A stretch of 64,000 nucleotides of DNA from assembly GCF_036250735.1 (NCBI RefSeq), contig NZ_CP109430.1:6014001-6078000 (forward strand), written 5' to 3'. The translations under genes were made by a program, and so were the position numbers. A model generated the notes under the pieces. It worked only from the letters and a program-made list of their open reading frames with translations, made no database searches and was not told where the DNA came from. Below, one piece after another: positions 17,489 to 26,214 of the stretch. The stretch is from Streptosporangium sp. NBC_01495 (GTDB taxonomy: Bacteria > Actinomycetota > Actinomycetes > Streptosporangiales > Streptosporangiaceae). Every line of letters starts with the position of its first letter. Within the stretch, counting starts at the first letter, position 1.

Positions 17489-17513
17489 AAAATGCAGCCT
17501 ATCCAGCAGTTAG

Positions 17514-17538
17514 ACCACCCCGGTTGGCTCGGGGTGGT
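17514..17538 (-). terminator. possible terminator between NRDE gene and mshC
   Basis: ACCACCCC (17514-17521) pairs with GGGGTGGT (17531-17538) around a short loop, 42 nt after the NRDE-gene stop. On the minus strand the following sequence ends in ATTT only, so termination may be partial. Confidence 0.4.
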
Positions 17539-17579
17539 GGACATATGGGCACTCACCTCAACTCCGGAAACTGACCGGA

Positions 17580-18308
17580 TCATTCCGTGAGGACCCCGTG
17601 GAAGGCGCCCGGATCGCGAGGATCGGCGGTGAAGTCGTAGCGCACGCCGCCGGGCGCCAGGGCCAGCAGGGTGACCGACCCTGAACCGAAGGTCCGCCCG
17701 TCGGGCAGATCGTGATGGATGATCATCGTGCGCGGGTCATCGGAGGGAATCCCCGCCCCGGTGGCGAGCTGCCGCCACTCCTCCCAGGGGCCGTCGAGCT
17801 CCGAGGGACGGCCCGCCTTGGCGAACAGGGGGCGGAAGAACGCCACGCGCTCGTTCTCCTCACCGCGCTCCCATCCGCTGTTGACGATCATGTGGGTTCC
17901 CGGGGGAAGGTCGTCCCGCTCCAGCGTGATCCCGTCCCAGTGCCACAGGCGGGCCCCGGCTGGATCGGCCCGCAGCAGGTGGAAGGGGTCGTAGTGACCG
18001 AGATCACCCTCCATCGGCCGGCCTCCGGCCGCCGCCAGGAGCGCCAGGTCGCCCCGCGAGCGGCGGGTCTCCTCCGGGGCGAGCACGCCGAGCCCGTTGA
18101 GGAGGGCTCCGACCCGCCGGGCCTCGGGGTCGACGGCCAGCCAGGTGCCGCCTCCCCGGAGATCACGCCCGCCGATCAGGCCGGGCCGGCTCTCCGGCCA
18201 GTGCCGGGCCGGGGAGACCCAGGGGCGATCGGTGAACTCGTCGCGCACCCCGACCACGATCAGGGGGATCTCGGCGCTCGGATCGATGCTGACGACAACC
18301 GTGCACAT
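17580..18308 (-). CDS. NRDE/TANGO2 family protein
   Basis: This 242-residue protein begins MCTVVVSIDPSAEIPLIV and contains GVRDEFTDRPW, the NRDE-type motif, and GGTWLAVDPEARRVGALLNG. These are the hallmarks of the TANGO2/NRDE Ntn-hydrolase-like family, in which Cys2 could become the N-terminal nucleophile. Bacterial function is not settled; roles in heme handling or metabolite repair have been proposed for the family. It lies between mshC and the SCO1664-like gene on the same strand. Confidence 0.85.
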   Translation of the reverse strand: MCTVVVSIDPSAEIPLIVVGVRDEFTDRPWVSPARHWPESRPGLIGGRDLRGGGTWLAVDPEARRVGALLNGLGVLAPEETRRSRGDLALLAAAGGRPMEGDLGHYDPFHLLRADPAGARLWHWDGITLERDDLPPGTHMIVNSGWERGEENERVAFFRPLFAKAGRPSELDGPWEEWRQLATGAGIPSDDPRTMIIHHDLPDGRTFGSGSVTLLALAPGGVRYDFTADPRDPGAFHGVLTE

Positions 18309-18501
18309 GCCCGGAGGCTACGCCCTCACGGCGGACGGGCTCGGACCGGGGCCCCGCCTCGGGGGGAGTCCGAGATCATGGGCACCGCTACGGTCGAGGT
18401 CACGGGCCCCGTGGCCGAGGTCACGGGCGCCGCCGGGTCACCGGTCCCGCCTCCCCGCGGGGTGCCCGGCGCCCGCGGCGAGACGTCACCGCGCGAGGGC
18501 C

Positions 18502-19263
18502 TCAGATCGGCGGCCAGGGGATGGCGGGCCAGTCCTTGGAGGGCAGGGGGTGCAGGCCGGTGTCGAGGAGCCTGCGGACCCGCGACCAGGTGGCCTCGAC
18601 CTCGTGGAGGGTGAGGAGCTCTCGGAGGCGGCGTCCGAGGCGGCCCTGCTCCAGGTCGGCCTCAAGGCGGGTCAGGACGTTCATGGCCTCGCGGGACAGG
18701 GGCTTGCCGCGCCACTGCCAGAGCACGGTGCGGAGCTTGTCCTCGGCGGCGAAGGAGACCCCGTGGTCGACGCCGTAGACGTGGCCGTCGGCGAGCGGCA
18801 GCAGGTGACCGCCCTTGCGGTCGGCGTTGTTGACGACGGCGTCGAAGACGGCCATCCGCCGCAGCGAGGGCTGACGGCTGCGGATCAGCACCATCAGGTC
18901 GGTCTCGGGGTCGGTGTCGATCCAGAGCTGGCACATTCCCGGGCCGAAGGGACCGTCGCGGTAGACGGTGGGTGGCACGATCCGCCAGCCGATCGCCGCG
19001 GAGACCTCGTAGGCGGCGACCTCGCGGGCGGCCAGGGTGCCGTCGGGGAAGTCCCAGAGGGGGCGTTCGCCCCGTACCGGCTTGTACACGCAGGCCGCCG
19101 CGAGCCCGCCGAGCCGGACCGAACAGTAGAGCGTCATGTTGGTCGCCTCGACCAGGCGGCCCGCCACATCCAGTTGGCCGTCACGGAGCAGACGCGTCGC
19201 GGTCTCGTCGTCCAGCCCCGCGGCCGGCGCCGCACTCAGCGTCGGCTCGCTCTCAGCACTCAT
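18502..19263 (-). CDS. SCO1664 family protein (PI3/PI4-kinase-like fold)
   Basis: This 253-residue protein belongs to an actinobacterial family found beside mshC. The core has kinase-like features: CVYKPVRGERPLWDF (possible ATP lysine), FDAVVNNADRKGGHLL (catalytic-loop-like D..N..D) and VYGVDHGVSFA (metal-binding Asp). Activity is unproven. Its ATG overlaps the DUF3090 stop as ATGA (19260-19263), indicating coupled translation. The C-terminus (KDWPAIPWPPI) is typical of the family. Confidence 0.85.
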   Translation of the reverse strand: MSAESEPTLSAAPAAGLDDETATRLLRDGQLDVAGRLVEATNMTLYCSVRLGGLAAACVYKPVRGERPLWDFPDGTLAAREVAAYEVSAAIGWRIVPPTVYRDGPFGPGMCQLWIDTDPETDLMVLIRSRQPSLRRMAVFDAVVNNADRKGGHLLPLADGHVYGVDHGVSFAAEDKLRTVLWQWRGKPLSREAMNVLTRLEADLEQGRLGRRLRELLTLHEVEATWSRVRRLLDTGLHPLPSKDWPAIPWPPI

Positions 19264-19835
19264 TCGCCTCCTCCAGCAGATGAAGCGCTACTACCCCGGT
19301 AACCGTTGAGCCGCACACAAATATGCCCCTCGGCATCGAGAGGCTGGGCGCAGAGCGGGCAGGGCGGGCGGCCGGCGGCGACGAGCGCCATGGCCCGCTT
19401 GGTGAAGGCCCGCGCGGCGCCCGGACTGATGTGGACGCGCAGCACCGTGGGCTCGACGAGCGGGGACGGCTCGAACTCCTCATCCTCGGCGACGGCCTCC
19501 TTGGCCTCAATGATCACCTGGGCGGCCTCGGAGTCCCAGGCCAGGGCCATGACGCCGACGCGGAAGTCCTCGCTGATCGGCACGTCGAGGGGGGCGTTGT
19601 CCGTCAGCGCGGCCGGGGCGACGGCCGGCACGGGGACGCTGCCCTCGCCGCGCCGCAACACCTCGTCGAGCAGCTCGTCGAGGCGATCGGCCAGCGCCGC
19701 GACCTGGAACTTCTCCAGCGCCACGGTGGTCAGCCTGCCCTGGCCCCGCGCCTGCAGGAAGAAGGTTCGTGATCCCGGTTGCCCCACGGCACCGGCCACG
19801 AACCTCTCGGGTGGATCGTAGTCGAAGACCGGCAT
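19260..19835 (-). CDS. DUF3090 family protein
   Basis: This 191-residue cytosolic protein is conserved in actinobacteria between a phosphatase/phosphomutase gene and the SCO1664-like gene. It has an N-terminal beta-rich part (AVGQPGSRTFFLQARG). The C-terminal zinc-ribbon-like CPLCAQPLDAEGHICVR carries four candidate ligands. Function is unknown; the context suggests a thiol or metal-linked role with mycothiol, but that is inference. Confidence 0.88.
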   Translation of the reverse strand: MPVFDYDPPERFVAGAVGQPGSRTFFLQARGQGRLTTVALEKFQVAALADRLDELLDEVLRRGEGSVPVPAVAPAALTDNAPLDVPISEDFRVGVMALAWDSEAAQVIIEAKEAVAEDEEFEPSPLVEPTVLRVHISPGAARAFTKRAMALVAAGRPPCPLCAQPLDAEGHICVRLNGYRGSSASSAGGGE

Positions 19836-19844
19836 AGCCCGACC

Positions 19845-20546
19845 TTACGTGGTTCCGGATCCGCCGCCGACTGCGGCATCGCTCCCGGTGGGATTTTCTC
19901 CCCCCTCCTCGCCGTCCGAACCCTCCTGAAGGCGCAATCCGGTTACATCTCCGCCCAGGTCGTTGAGCCTGAGCACGAAGGGACGCAAGGGGGTGTAGCG
20001 AATGGCGGTGAGCGACGCCGGATCAGCGGTTATCCGCTGGAACTGGTCCAGGTGGAGCCCCATGGCGTCGGCCACGATGGCCTTGATCACATCTCCGTGG
20101 CTGCAGACGAGGTAGACCGCCTTCGGGCCGAGGCGCTCGTTCCACTCCCTGACGGCCGTCACGGCGCGGTGCTGGACGGCGGACAGGGATTCTCCCCCGG
20201 GGAACGTCACCGCGCTCGGGTGGGCCTGCACGACCGGCCAGAGGGGGTCCTTGGCGAGCTCGGCGATCGGGCGGCCCGTCCACTCGCCGTAGCGGCACTC
20301 GCCGAAGCGCTCGTCGGTCAGCACCTCCGCCTCCCGCCGTCCCTCGGCGACCGCCTGCGCGGTCTCCTGGCAGCGTTCCAGCGGGCTGGAGACGATCGCG
20401 TCCAGCTCCAGGGCGGTCAGCCGCGCGGCGAGCGCCTCCGCCTGGGCCCGTCCCGCGTCACTGAGGTGGACATCCGGGGTCCAGCCCGCGAGGACCGGAC
20501 CGGTGAGGTGGGTAAGGCCGTGTCTGGCCAGCAACAAGGTCGTCAC
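19845..20546 (-). CDS. histidine-phosphatase-superfamily protein (MSMEG_4193-type phosphomutase-like)
   Basis: This 233-residue phosphoglycerate-mutase-fold enzyme has the phosphorylated His in LLLARHGLTHLTG, Arg/Glu in SSPLERCQETA and GECRYGEWTGR, and the second His in LVCSHGDVIKAIVADAMG. It matches the 'probable phosphomutase' that heads the mshC-linked gene group. The substrate is unknown. The C-terminus ends in a Gly/Asp/Glu-rich disordered tail. Nine bp separate it from DUF3090. Confidence 0.85.
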   Translation of the reverse strand: MTTLLLARHGLTHLTGPVLAGWTPDVHLSDAGRAQAEALAARLTALELDAIVSSPLERCQETAQAVAEGRREAEVLTDERFGECRYGEWTGRPIAELAKDPLWPVVQAHPSAVTFPGGESLSAVQHRAVTAVREWNERLGPKAVYLVCSHGDVIKAIVADAMGLHLDQFQRITADPASLTAIRYTPLRPFVLRLNDLGGDVTGLRLQEGSDGEEGGENPTGSDAAVGGGSGTT

Positions 20547-20611
20547 GCGGGCAAGTCTTGCAGCCTTCGCTCCACTACTTTTAAGTGGCCGGGCGGTAAC
20601 CTGGCCGGATC

Positions 20612-21556
20612 ATGGAGCAGCGCTATGTGGGCCGCAGCGGCCTGTCGGTGTCCCGCCTGGGACTGGGGACGATGACGTGGGGACGTGACACCGGCGCCGA
20701 GGAGGCCGCGGCGCAGCTCCGCATGTTCGCCGAGGCCGGCGGCACGCTCATCGACACCGCCGACGTCTACACGGGCGGCGACGCCGAACGGCTGCTCGGG
20801 CGGCTGCTGCGCGACTCCGTGCCGCGTTCGGAGCTGGTGCTGTCCACCAAGGCCGTGCTCACCCCGGCCGGGCGCAGGCCCCGCGACGCCTCCAGGAAGC
20901 ATCTGGTCGCCGCGATCGACGCCTCCCTGACCCGTCTGGGCGTCAACGAGGTCGACCTGTGGCAGCTGCACGCCTTCGATCCCGACGTCCCGCTGGAGGA
21001 GACCCTGGCCGCCGTGGACGCCATCGTGTCCTCGGGGCGGGCCGCGTACGCCGGGGTGTGCGACTACGCGGGCTGGCAGCTGGCGACCGCGGCCGTGGGG
21101 CAGCGGGCGGTCCCCGGCAGGGTGCCGATCGTCGCGGCCCAGGTCGAGTACTCGCTCCTGGCCAGGGAGGCCGAGCGCGAGCTGATCCCCGCCGCCGAGC
21201 ACGTCGGCGCGGGAGTGCTCGCCTGGTCGCCGCTCGGTCGTGGAGTCCTCACCGGGAAGTACCGCACGGGCATCCCCGCGGACTCCCGGGCCGCGACCCC
21301 GCACTTCGCCGACTTCGTCACCCCCTACCTCGACGAGCGGTGCCGCCGGGTCGTGGAGTCGGTGACGACCGCCGCCGAGGGGCTCGGCGTCTCACCGCTG
21401 TCGGTGGCCCTGTCGTGGGTACGCGACCAGCCGGGGGTGTCCTCCGCCATCGTCGGCGCCCGCACCCACGCGCAGCTGTCCGGGGTGCTCCAGGCCGAGG
21501 ACCTGACGCTCCCCGTGGAGATCAGGGAAGCGCTCGACGACGTGTCCGCGGACTAG
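20612..21556 (+). CDS. aldo/keto reductase
   Basis: This NADPH-dependent (beta/alpha)8-barrel reductase of 314 residues has the catalytic tetrad visible as Asp and Tyr in TLIDTADVYTGG, Lys in VLSTKAVL and His in DLWQLHAFD. The NADP-binding region is near AWSPLGRGVLTGKYR and SAIVGARTHAQL. It resembles the YajO/voltage-gated-channel-beta branch with broad carbonyl specificity. It is divergent from the phosphomutase with a 65-bp shared promoter region. Confidence 0.9.
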   Translation: MEQRYVGRSGLSVSRLGLGTMTWGRDTGAEEAAAQLRMFAEAGGTLIDTADVYTGGDAERLLGRLLRDSVPRSELVLSTKAVLTPAGRRPRDASRKHLVAAIDASLTRLGVNEVDLWQLHAFDPDVPLEETLAAVDAIVSSGRAAYAGVCDYAGWQLATAAVGQRAVPGRVPIVAAQVEYSLLAREAERELIPAAEHVGAGVLAWSPLGRGVLTGKYRTGIPADSRAATPHFADFVTPYLDERCRRVVESVTTAAEGLGVSPLSVALSWVRDQPGVSSAIVGARTHAQLSGVLQAEDLTLPVEIREALDDVSAD

Positions 21557-21774
21557 CGGACCAAGGGGCGGGGAGAGGCGGAGGCGCGGACGGAGGGACG
21601 GGGAGAGGCACGGCGCGGCGCGGAGGCTCCGGTGCGGGTCGCCACCCGCTAAAACCGAACGAGAATTCGTCTCGCGTATCACTAGTCGATACCGAATGGC
21701 AACTTTCCGTGGAAAAAGCGGGCCTCCCCACAAAACTGTCAAACAGGTGGCGGGGGCACCCGGATGTCGGTGAG

Positions 21775-22803
21775 ATGCCATGGCCGATGTCCGACCCGGG
21801 GCGAAGGAGACGAGTGCGAACTGCGATGGCGGCAGGCGTTCTGGCGCTGGCGCTGGGGGGCGGAATCCCGGCGGTCGCTGTCGTGCCCGCGGGTGCCGCC
21901 CAGGCGAGCGCCGTCCCGCGGATGGACGACTGCGATCACGGAGGGCTGCTGGGCACCGTGACCGGCGGGGTCTGCCGGGTCGTGCACGGTCTTGAGAACG
22001 GTGTGGACGGCGTCGTGCACGGCCTCGGGGACGCCGTCTCCCCTTCCTTCCCCGCCCCCCTGCTGCCCTCCGGTGGAGACTCCGCGGGGAACGATGCCGA
22101 GACGTCCGCCGACGTCGAGGAGACGCCCGGCCGGCCGGAGACCCCGGCGCCGGTCGCCTCGGTTTCCGAGCACCCGTCGCGAAAGAGGCCACCCGCCGTG
22201 AAGGGGAGGGAAAGGGAGCCCTCCGGCGATACGCAGACGCCCCTGCCCCAGGGCACCGACGACGCCTGCCGGGCCGCGGCGGCCTCCCCCGGGTGCGCGG
22301 ACTCGTCGGTGACCACCCTCGTCGAGGAGCCCGAGGAGGCGGCCTCGCCCACGGCGCCGCCGAGCCCCAGCCCGTCGAGTCCCAGCCCGTCGGCGACCCC
22401 TTCGGCGAGCCCCTCGCGGCGTGAGGGTGCCGCTCCTGCGCGCAAGAGCCCGGTTCCGGTGCCGACCGGCCGACCGCTTCCGGAGATGTCGCTCCCGGAC
22501 ACCAGGACGCCCACGACCGACGTGGGCGAGCCGGTGCCCCCCGAGCCGTCGCCCGTGGTCGACGCCGAGGCGCCCCGGGTGGAGCTGCTGTGGCCCGCCC
22601 CGGTGATGCAGGAGCTCCAGCGGCAGATGCCGGGCGAACGGCCGGTGACGCCCAGCCGGTCGTCCGACACCGCGAGCACCGTGCTCACCACGGCGGTGCT
22701 CATCTCGGCCATCCTCGCGGTCCGCCTGCTGTACAGCAGGCGGAAGATCAGGGAGTCGATACCGTTCGATCCGGTTCCACCGGGACACCAGCGGGTGGCC
22801 TAG
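21775..22803 (+). CDS. secreted, membrane-anchored Pro/Ser-rich protein
   Basis: This is a 342-residue exported protein with no enzymatic domain. The N-terminus has a basic region (GRRRRVRTA), a hydrophobic stretch (MAAGVLALALGGGIPAVAVV) and an AGAAQA cleavage-like site. A disordered Pro/Ser/Thr/Glu-rich body includes a PSPSSPSPSATPSASPS run. Near the C-terminus one membrane helix (TVLTTAVLISAILAVRLLY) is followed by SRRKIR, so the chain is probably held in the membrane at the cell surface. The middle has CDHGGLL...GVCRVVHGLENGVDGVVHGLGDA, similar to spacer motifs of actinomycete cell-surface proteins. The start is uncertain; ATGs at 21775 and 21787 are both possible. Confidence 0.65.
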   Translation: MPWPMSDPGRRRRVRTAMAAGVLALALGGGIPAVAVVPAGAAQASAVPRMDDCDHGGLLGTVTGGVCRVVHGLENGVDGVVHGLGDAVSPSFPAPLLPSGGDSAGNDAETSADVEETPGRPETPAPVASVSEHPSRKRPPAVKGREREPSGDTQTPLPQGTDDACRAAAASPGCADSSVTTLVEEPEEAASPTAPPSPSPSSPSPSATPSASPSRREGAAPARKSPVPVPTGRPLPEMSLPDTRTPTTDVGEPVPPEPSPVVDAEAPRVELLWPAPVMQELQRQMPGERPVTPSRSSDTASTVLTTAVLISAILAVRLLYSRRKIRESIPFDPVPPGHQRVA

Positions 22804-22822
22804 GGCCCTGGCCGCGACGTCC

Positions 22823-22882
22823 CGGGCCACGCTCCTCGGCTCGTCGAACCGTCACCCCACGACGGGCCACGCTCCTCGGCTC
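22823..22882. repeat. 40-bp-period direct repeat
   Basis: CGGGCCACGCTCCTCGGCTC occurs at 22823-22842 and again at 22863-22882, each followed by a diverged CACCCCACG-like tail. It lies in the gap between the anchored protein and fabI. Confidence 0.75.
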
Positions 22883-22946
22883 ACGCCGTCGCCCCACGGT
22901 GTCGTCACTCCGCGGCCGGGCCGCGACTCCTCGCCGCCCGCCCCGG

Positions 22947-23012
22947 AGACGACACCGCTGAAACCCGAAGACGACACCGCTGAAACTCTGAGACGACACC
23001 GCCGGAAGCGGA
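22947..23012. repeat. 22-bp tandem repeat, three copies
   Basis: AGACGACACCGCTGAAACCC plus GA repeats at 22947, 22969 and 22991, the third copy diverged. It lies downstream of fabI, where a terminator might be expected. No stable hairpin was found, and no gene is visible in 22804-23105. Confidence 0.75.
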
Positions 23013-23105
23013 TCGCCGAGAACCCCGCTGGACCCCCCGCCCGCGACTTCGCCCCCCGGGACGACACCACCCCGGCCGGTCACCGCCCGCCGAGCCGGAA
23101 AGCGC

Positions 23106-23870
23106 TCAGCCTCCGATGGCGTGGACGCCGCCGTCGACGTGGACGATCTCACCGGTCGTGGCGGGGAACCAGTCGGACAGCAGGGCCACGCACGCCTTGG
23201 CCGCCGGGATCGGGTCGTTGATGTCCCAGCCGATCGGGGCCTTGGCGGGCCAGCTCTCCTCGAACTCCACGAAGCCGGGGATGCTCCTGGCGGCCATGGT
23301 CCTGATCGGGCCCGCGGCGACGAGGTTGACCCGGATGCCCTGCTTGCCGAGATCGCGGGCCAGGTAGCGGGAACAGGACTCCAGGCCGGCCTTGGCCACG
23401 CCCATCCAGTCGTACACCGGCCAGGCCTTCGTGGCGTCGAAGTCGAGGCCGACGATCGCGCCGCCCTCCTTCATGAGCGGGAGCGCGGCCACCGCGAGCG
23501 ACTTGAACGAGTACGTGGAGACCTGGACGGCGGTCGCCACGTCCTCCCAGGAGGTGTTCAGGAAGTTGCCGCCCAGGGCGGTCTGCGGCGCGAAGCCGAT
23601 GGCGTGCACCACCCCGTCCAGGCCGCCGAGGTGCTCACCGACCCGGTCGGCCAGGGAGTCGAGGTGCTCGGTGTTGGTGACGTCGAGCTCCAGCACGGGG
23701 GGCGGCTCCGGCAGGCGCTTGGCGATCCGCTCGACCAGGCTGAGCCGGCCGAATCCGGTGAGCACGATCTGCGCGCCCTCCTCCTGGGCCAGCTTGGCCA
23801 CCGAGAAGGCGATGGAGGCGTCGGTGAGCACCCCGGTGACGAGAAGCCGCTTGCCTTCGAGAATTCCCAC
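23106..23870 (-). CDS. fabI: NADH-dependent enoyl-ACP reductase (InhA-like FabI)
   Basis: FabI catalyses the last step of type II fatty-acid elongation. The 254-residue SDR-type protein starts with GTG at 23870 (VGILEGKRLLVTGVLTD), one nt after the fabG stop. Features are the divergent glycine motif of FabI (VTGVLTDASIAFSVAK), HAIGFAPQTALGG and the YDWMGVAK catalytic Tyr-x6-Lys, as in mycobacterial InhA. The family is the target of triclosan and isoniazid-NAD. Confidence 0.93.
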   Translation of the reverse strand: MGILEGKRLLVTGVLTDASIAFSVAKLAQEEGAQIVLTGFGRLSLVERIAKRLPEPPPVLELDVTNTEHLDSLADRVGEHLGGLDGVVHAIGFAPQTALGGNFLNTSWEDVATAVQVSTYSFKSLAVAALPLMKEGGAIVGLDFDATKAWPVYDWMGVAKAGLESCSRYLARDLGKQGIRVNLVAAGPIRTMAARSIPGFVEFEESWPAKAPIGWDINDPIPAAKACVALLSDWFPATTGEIVHVDGGVHAIGG

Positions 23871-23871
23871 G

Positions 23872-24576
23872 TCAGTGCCCCATTCCAAGGCCGCCGTCAA
23901 CGGGGATGACAGCCCCCGTGATGTAGGCGGCGTCCTCGCCGGCCAGGAACCTGACCACGCGCGCTATCTCCTCCGGGGCGGCGTAACGGCCCAGGGGGAT
24001 GTTCTTCCGGATCTGCTCCTGGTACGCCTCGTCCAGCTCGGCCGTCATGTCGGTCTCCACGAAACCGGGGGCGACCACGTTGACGGTGATGTTGCGCGAG
24101 CCAAGCTCCCTGGCGGCCGACCGGGCGAAGCCGATCATGCCCGCCTTGGAGGCGGCGTAGTTGCTCTGCCCCGCCGAGCCGAGCATGGCGACCACCGAGG
24201 AGATCAGCACGATGCGCCCGCGCTTGAGCCGCAGCATGCCGCGGGTGGCGCGCTTGGCGACCCGGTAGGCGCCGGTCAGGTTGGCGTCGATGACGTCGGT
24301 GAAGGTCTCCTCCTTCATCATCGGCAGCAGCGTGTCCCTGGTGATGCCCGCGTTGGCGACGAGCACCTCGACCGGGCCGTACTCGGCCTCGACCTTCGCG
24401 AAGGCGGCGTCCACGTCGGCCGTGCTGGTCACGTCGCAGCGCACGCCGAACAGGCCCTCGGGAGGCTGGCCGGAACGGTAGGTCACGGCGACGTTGTCGC
24501 CTGCCTGAGCGAGTTCGCGGGCGATCGCGAGGCCGATGCCGCGATTGCCGCCGGTTACGAGAACAGATCGAGCCAT
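23872..24576 (-). CDS. fabG: 3-oxoacyl-ACP reductase
   Basis: FabG reduces beta-ketoacyl-ACP with NADPH. The 234-residue SDR begins at the ATG at 24576 (MARSVLVTGGNRGIGLAIA, the TGxxxGIG motif); the open frame to 24828 runs antisense through tldD and is rejected. The catalytic Ser-Tyr-Lys are in LISSVVAMLGSAGQ and NYAASKAGM, with NAG in VLVANAGITRD. It forms a mabA-inhA-like two-gene unit with fabI. Confidence 0.95.
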   Translation of the reverse strand: MARSVLVTGGNRGIGLAIARELAQAGDNVAVTYRSGQPPEGLFGVRCDVTSTADVDAAFAKVEAEYGPVEVLVANAGITRDTLLPMMKEETFTDVIDANLTGAYRVAKRATRGMLRLKRGRIVLISSVVAMLGSAGQSNYAASKAGMIGFARSAARELGSRNITVNVVAPGFVETDMTAELDEAYQEQIRKNIPLGRYAAPEEIARVVRFLAGEDAAYITGAVIPVDGGLGMGH

Positions 24577-24652
24577 GGTCAGAAGGTATCGGCTACCCGG
24601 GGGTAACCCTCTTGTCCGGGAAGGACAAGATCGCAGGGCTAGGATCGTTGAC

Positions 24653-26152
24653 ATGCGCCAGATCGACTCCGACTTCCTCGCCCTGCCTCTGCGCCAGCTG
24701 GCGGACGCGGCCCTGCAGCGCGCCCGGGACCTGGGCGCCGAGCACGCCGACTTCCGGCTGGAGCGCGTCCGCGGGGAGACCCTGCGTCTGTCCGACGCCG
24801 CGCTGGAAGGTTCCATCGACGCCGACACCCTCGGTTACGCCGTACGGGTCGTCAAGAACGGCACTTGGGGCTTCGCCGGAGGCATCGAGCTCACCCCCGA
24901 GGCGGCCGTCAGGGTCGCCGAGCAGGCGGTGGAGGTGGCGGTCGTCTCCGCGGCGGTCAACCGCGAGCCCGTCGAGCTGGCGCCCGAGGCGGTCCACTCC
25001 GACGTCACCTGGGTCTCCTCCTACGAGGTCGACCCGTTCGAGGTGCCGATGCGCGACAAGGCTGCGCTGCTCGCCGACTGGTCGGGCGCCCTGCTGAGGG
25101 ATCCCGGGGTCGACCACGTCCAGGCGTCGCTGATGCAGGTCAAGGAGCAGAAGTTCTACGCCGACACGGCCGGGACCTCCACCACGCAGCAGCGGGTGCG
25201 CGTCCATCCCCAGCTGAAGGCGACGAGGGTGCTGGACGGCCGCTTCGACTCGATGCGGACGCTCGCCCCGCCCGTCGGCCGGGGGTACGAGTACCTCACC
25301 GGCACCGGCTGGGACTTCCCCAAGGAGCTGGCGCGCATCCCCGAGCTGCTGGAGGAGAAGCTTCGGGCGCCCTCTGTCGAGGCGGGGCCGTACGACCTGG
25401 TGATCGACCCGTCGAACCTGTGGCTGACGATCCACGAGTCGGTCGGGCACGCCACCGAGCTCGACCGCGCCCTCGGCTACGAGGCGGCGTACGCGGGGAC
25501 GAGTTTCGCCACCTTCGACCAGCTCGGCACGCTGGTGTACGGCTCGCCGGTGATGAACGTGACCGGTGACCGCACCGTCGAGCACGGCCTGTCCACGATC
25601 GGCTACGACGACGAGGGGGTGGCGACCAGGGAGTTCGACATCGTCTCCGACGGCGTCCTGGTCGGTTACCAGCTCGACCGGCGGATGGCGCTGCTGAAGG
25701 GCCTGGGCGCCTCCAACGGCTGCGCCTTCGCCGACTCCCCCGGCCACACCCCGATCCAGCGGATGGCCAACGTGTCGCTGCGGCCGGCGCCCAACGGCCC
25801 CACCACCGAGGAGCTGATCTCCGGCGTCGACCGGGGCATCTACGTGGTGGGCGACAAGAGCTGGTCCATCGACATGCAGCGTTACAATTTTCAATTCACC
25901 GGCGAGCGGTTCTACTCGATCGAGAACGGCAGGCTCACCGGGCAGCTGCGCGACGTCGCCTACCAGGCCACGACGACCGACTTCTGGCGCTCGATGGCGG
26001 CGGTCGGCGGGCCGCAGACGTACGTGCTGGGCGGGGCGTTCAACTGTGGCAAGGGGCAGCCCGGCCAGGTCGCCCCGGTCAGCCACGGCTGCCCGTCGGC
26101 GCTCTTCCGCGGCGTGCGCGTCCTCAACACCGTCCAGGAGAGTGGCAGTTGA
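24653..26152 (+). CDS. tldD: TldD-type zinc metalloprotease subunit
   Basis: This is the catalytic subunit of the TldD/TldE heterodimeric protease, which trims unfolded peptides and in some systems matures RiPPs. The 499-residue protein carries the zinc motif IHESVGHATELDR (HExxxH). The ATG at 24653 starts the homology (MRQIDSDFLALPLRQLADAA). It pairs with the downstream tldE. It is divergent from fabG with a 76-bp gap. Confidence 0.93.
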   Translation: MRQIDSDFLALPLRQLADAALQRARDLGAEHADFRLERVRGETLRLSDAALEGSIDADTLGYAVRVVKNGTWGFAGGIELTPEAAVRVAEQAVEVAVVSAAVNREPVELAPEAVHSDVTWVSSYEVDPFEVPMRDKAALLADWSGALLRDPGVDHVQASLMQVKEQKFYADTAGTSTTQQRVRVHPQLKATRVLDGRFDSMRTLAPPVGRGYEYLTGTGWDFPKELARIPELLEEKLRAPSVEAGPYDLVIDPSNLWLTIHESVGHATELDRALGYEAAYAGTSFATFDQLGTLVYGSPVMNVTGDRTVEHGLSTIGYDDEGVATREFDIVSDGVLVGYQLDRRMALLKGLGASNGCAFADSPGHTPIQRMANVSLRPAPNGPTTEELISGVDRGIYVVGDKSWSIDMQRYNFQFTGERFYSIENGRLTGQLRDVAYQATTTDFWRSMAAVGGPQTYVLGGAFNCGKGQPGQVAPVSHGCPSALFRGVRVLNTVQESGS

Positions 26153-26214
26153 GCACGTACGGCGAGCGGGTGGAAGCAGGCGCCGGCCGCGCGGTCCGGC
26201 AGGAGAGGAGCGGG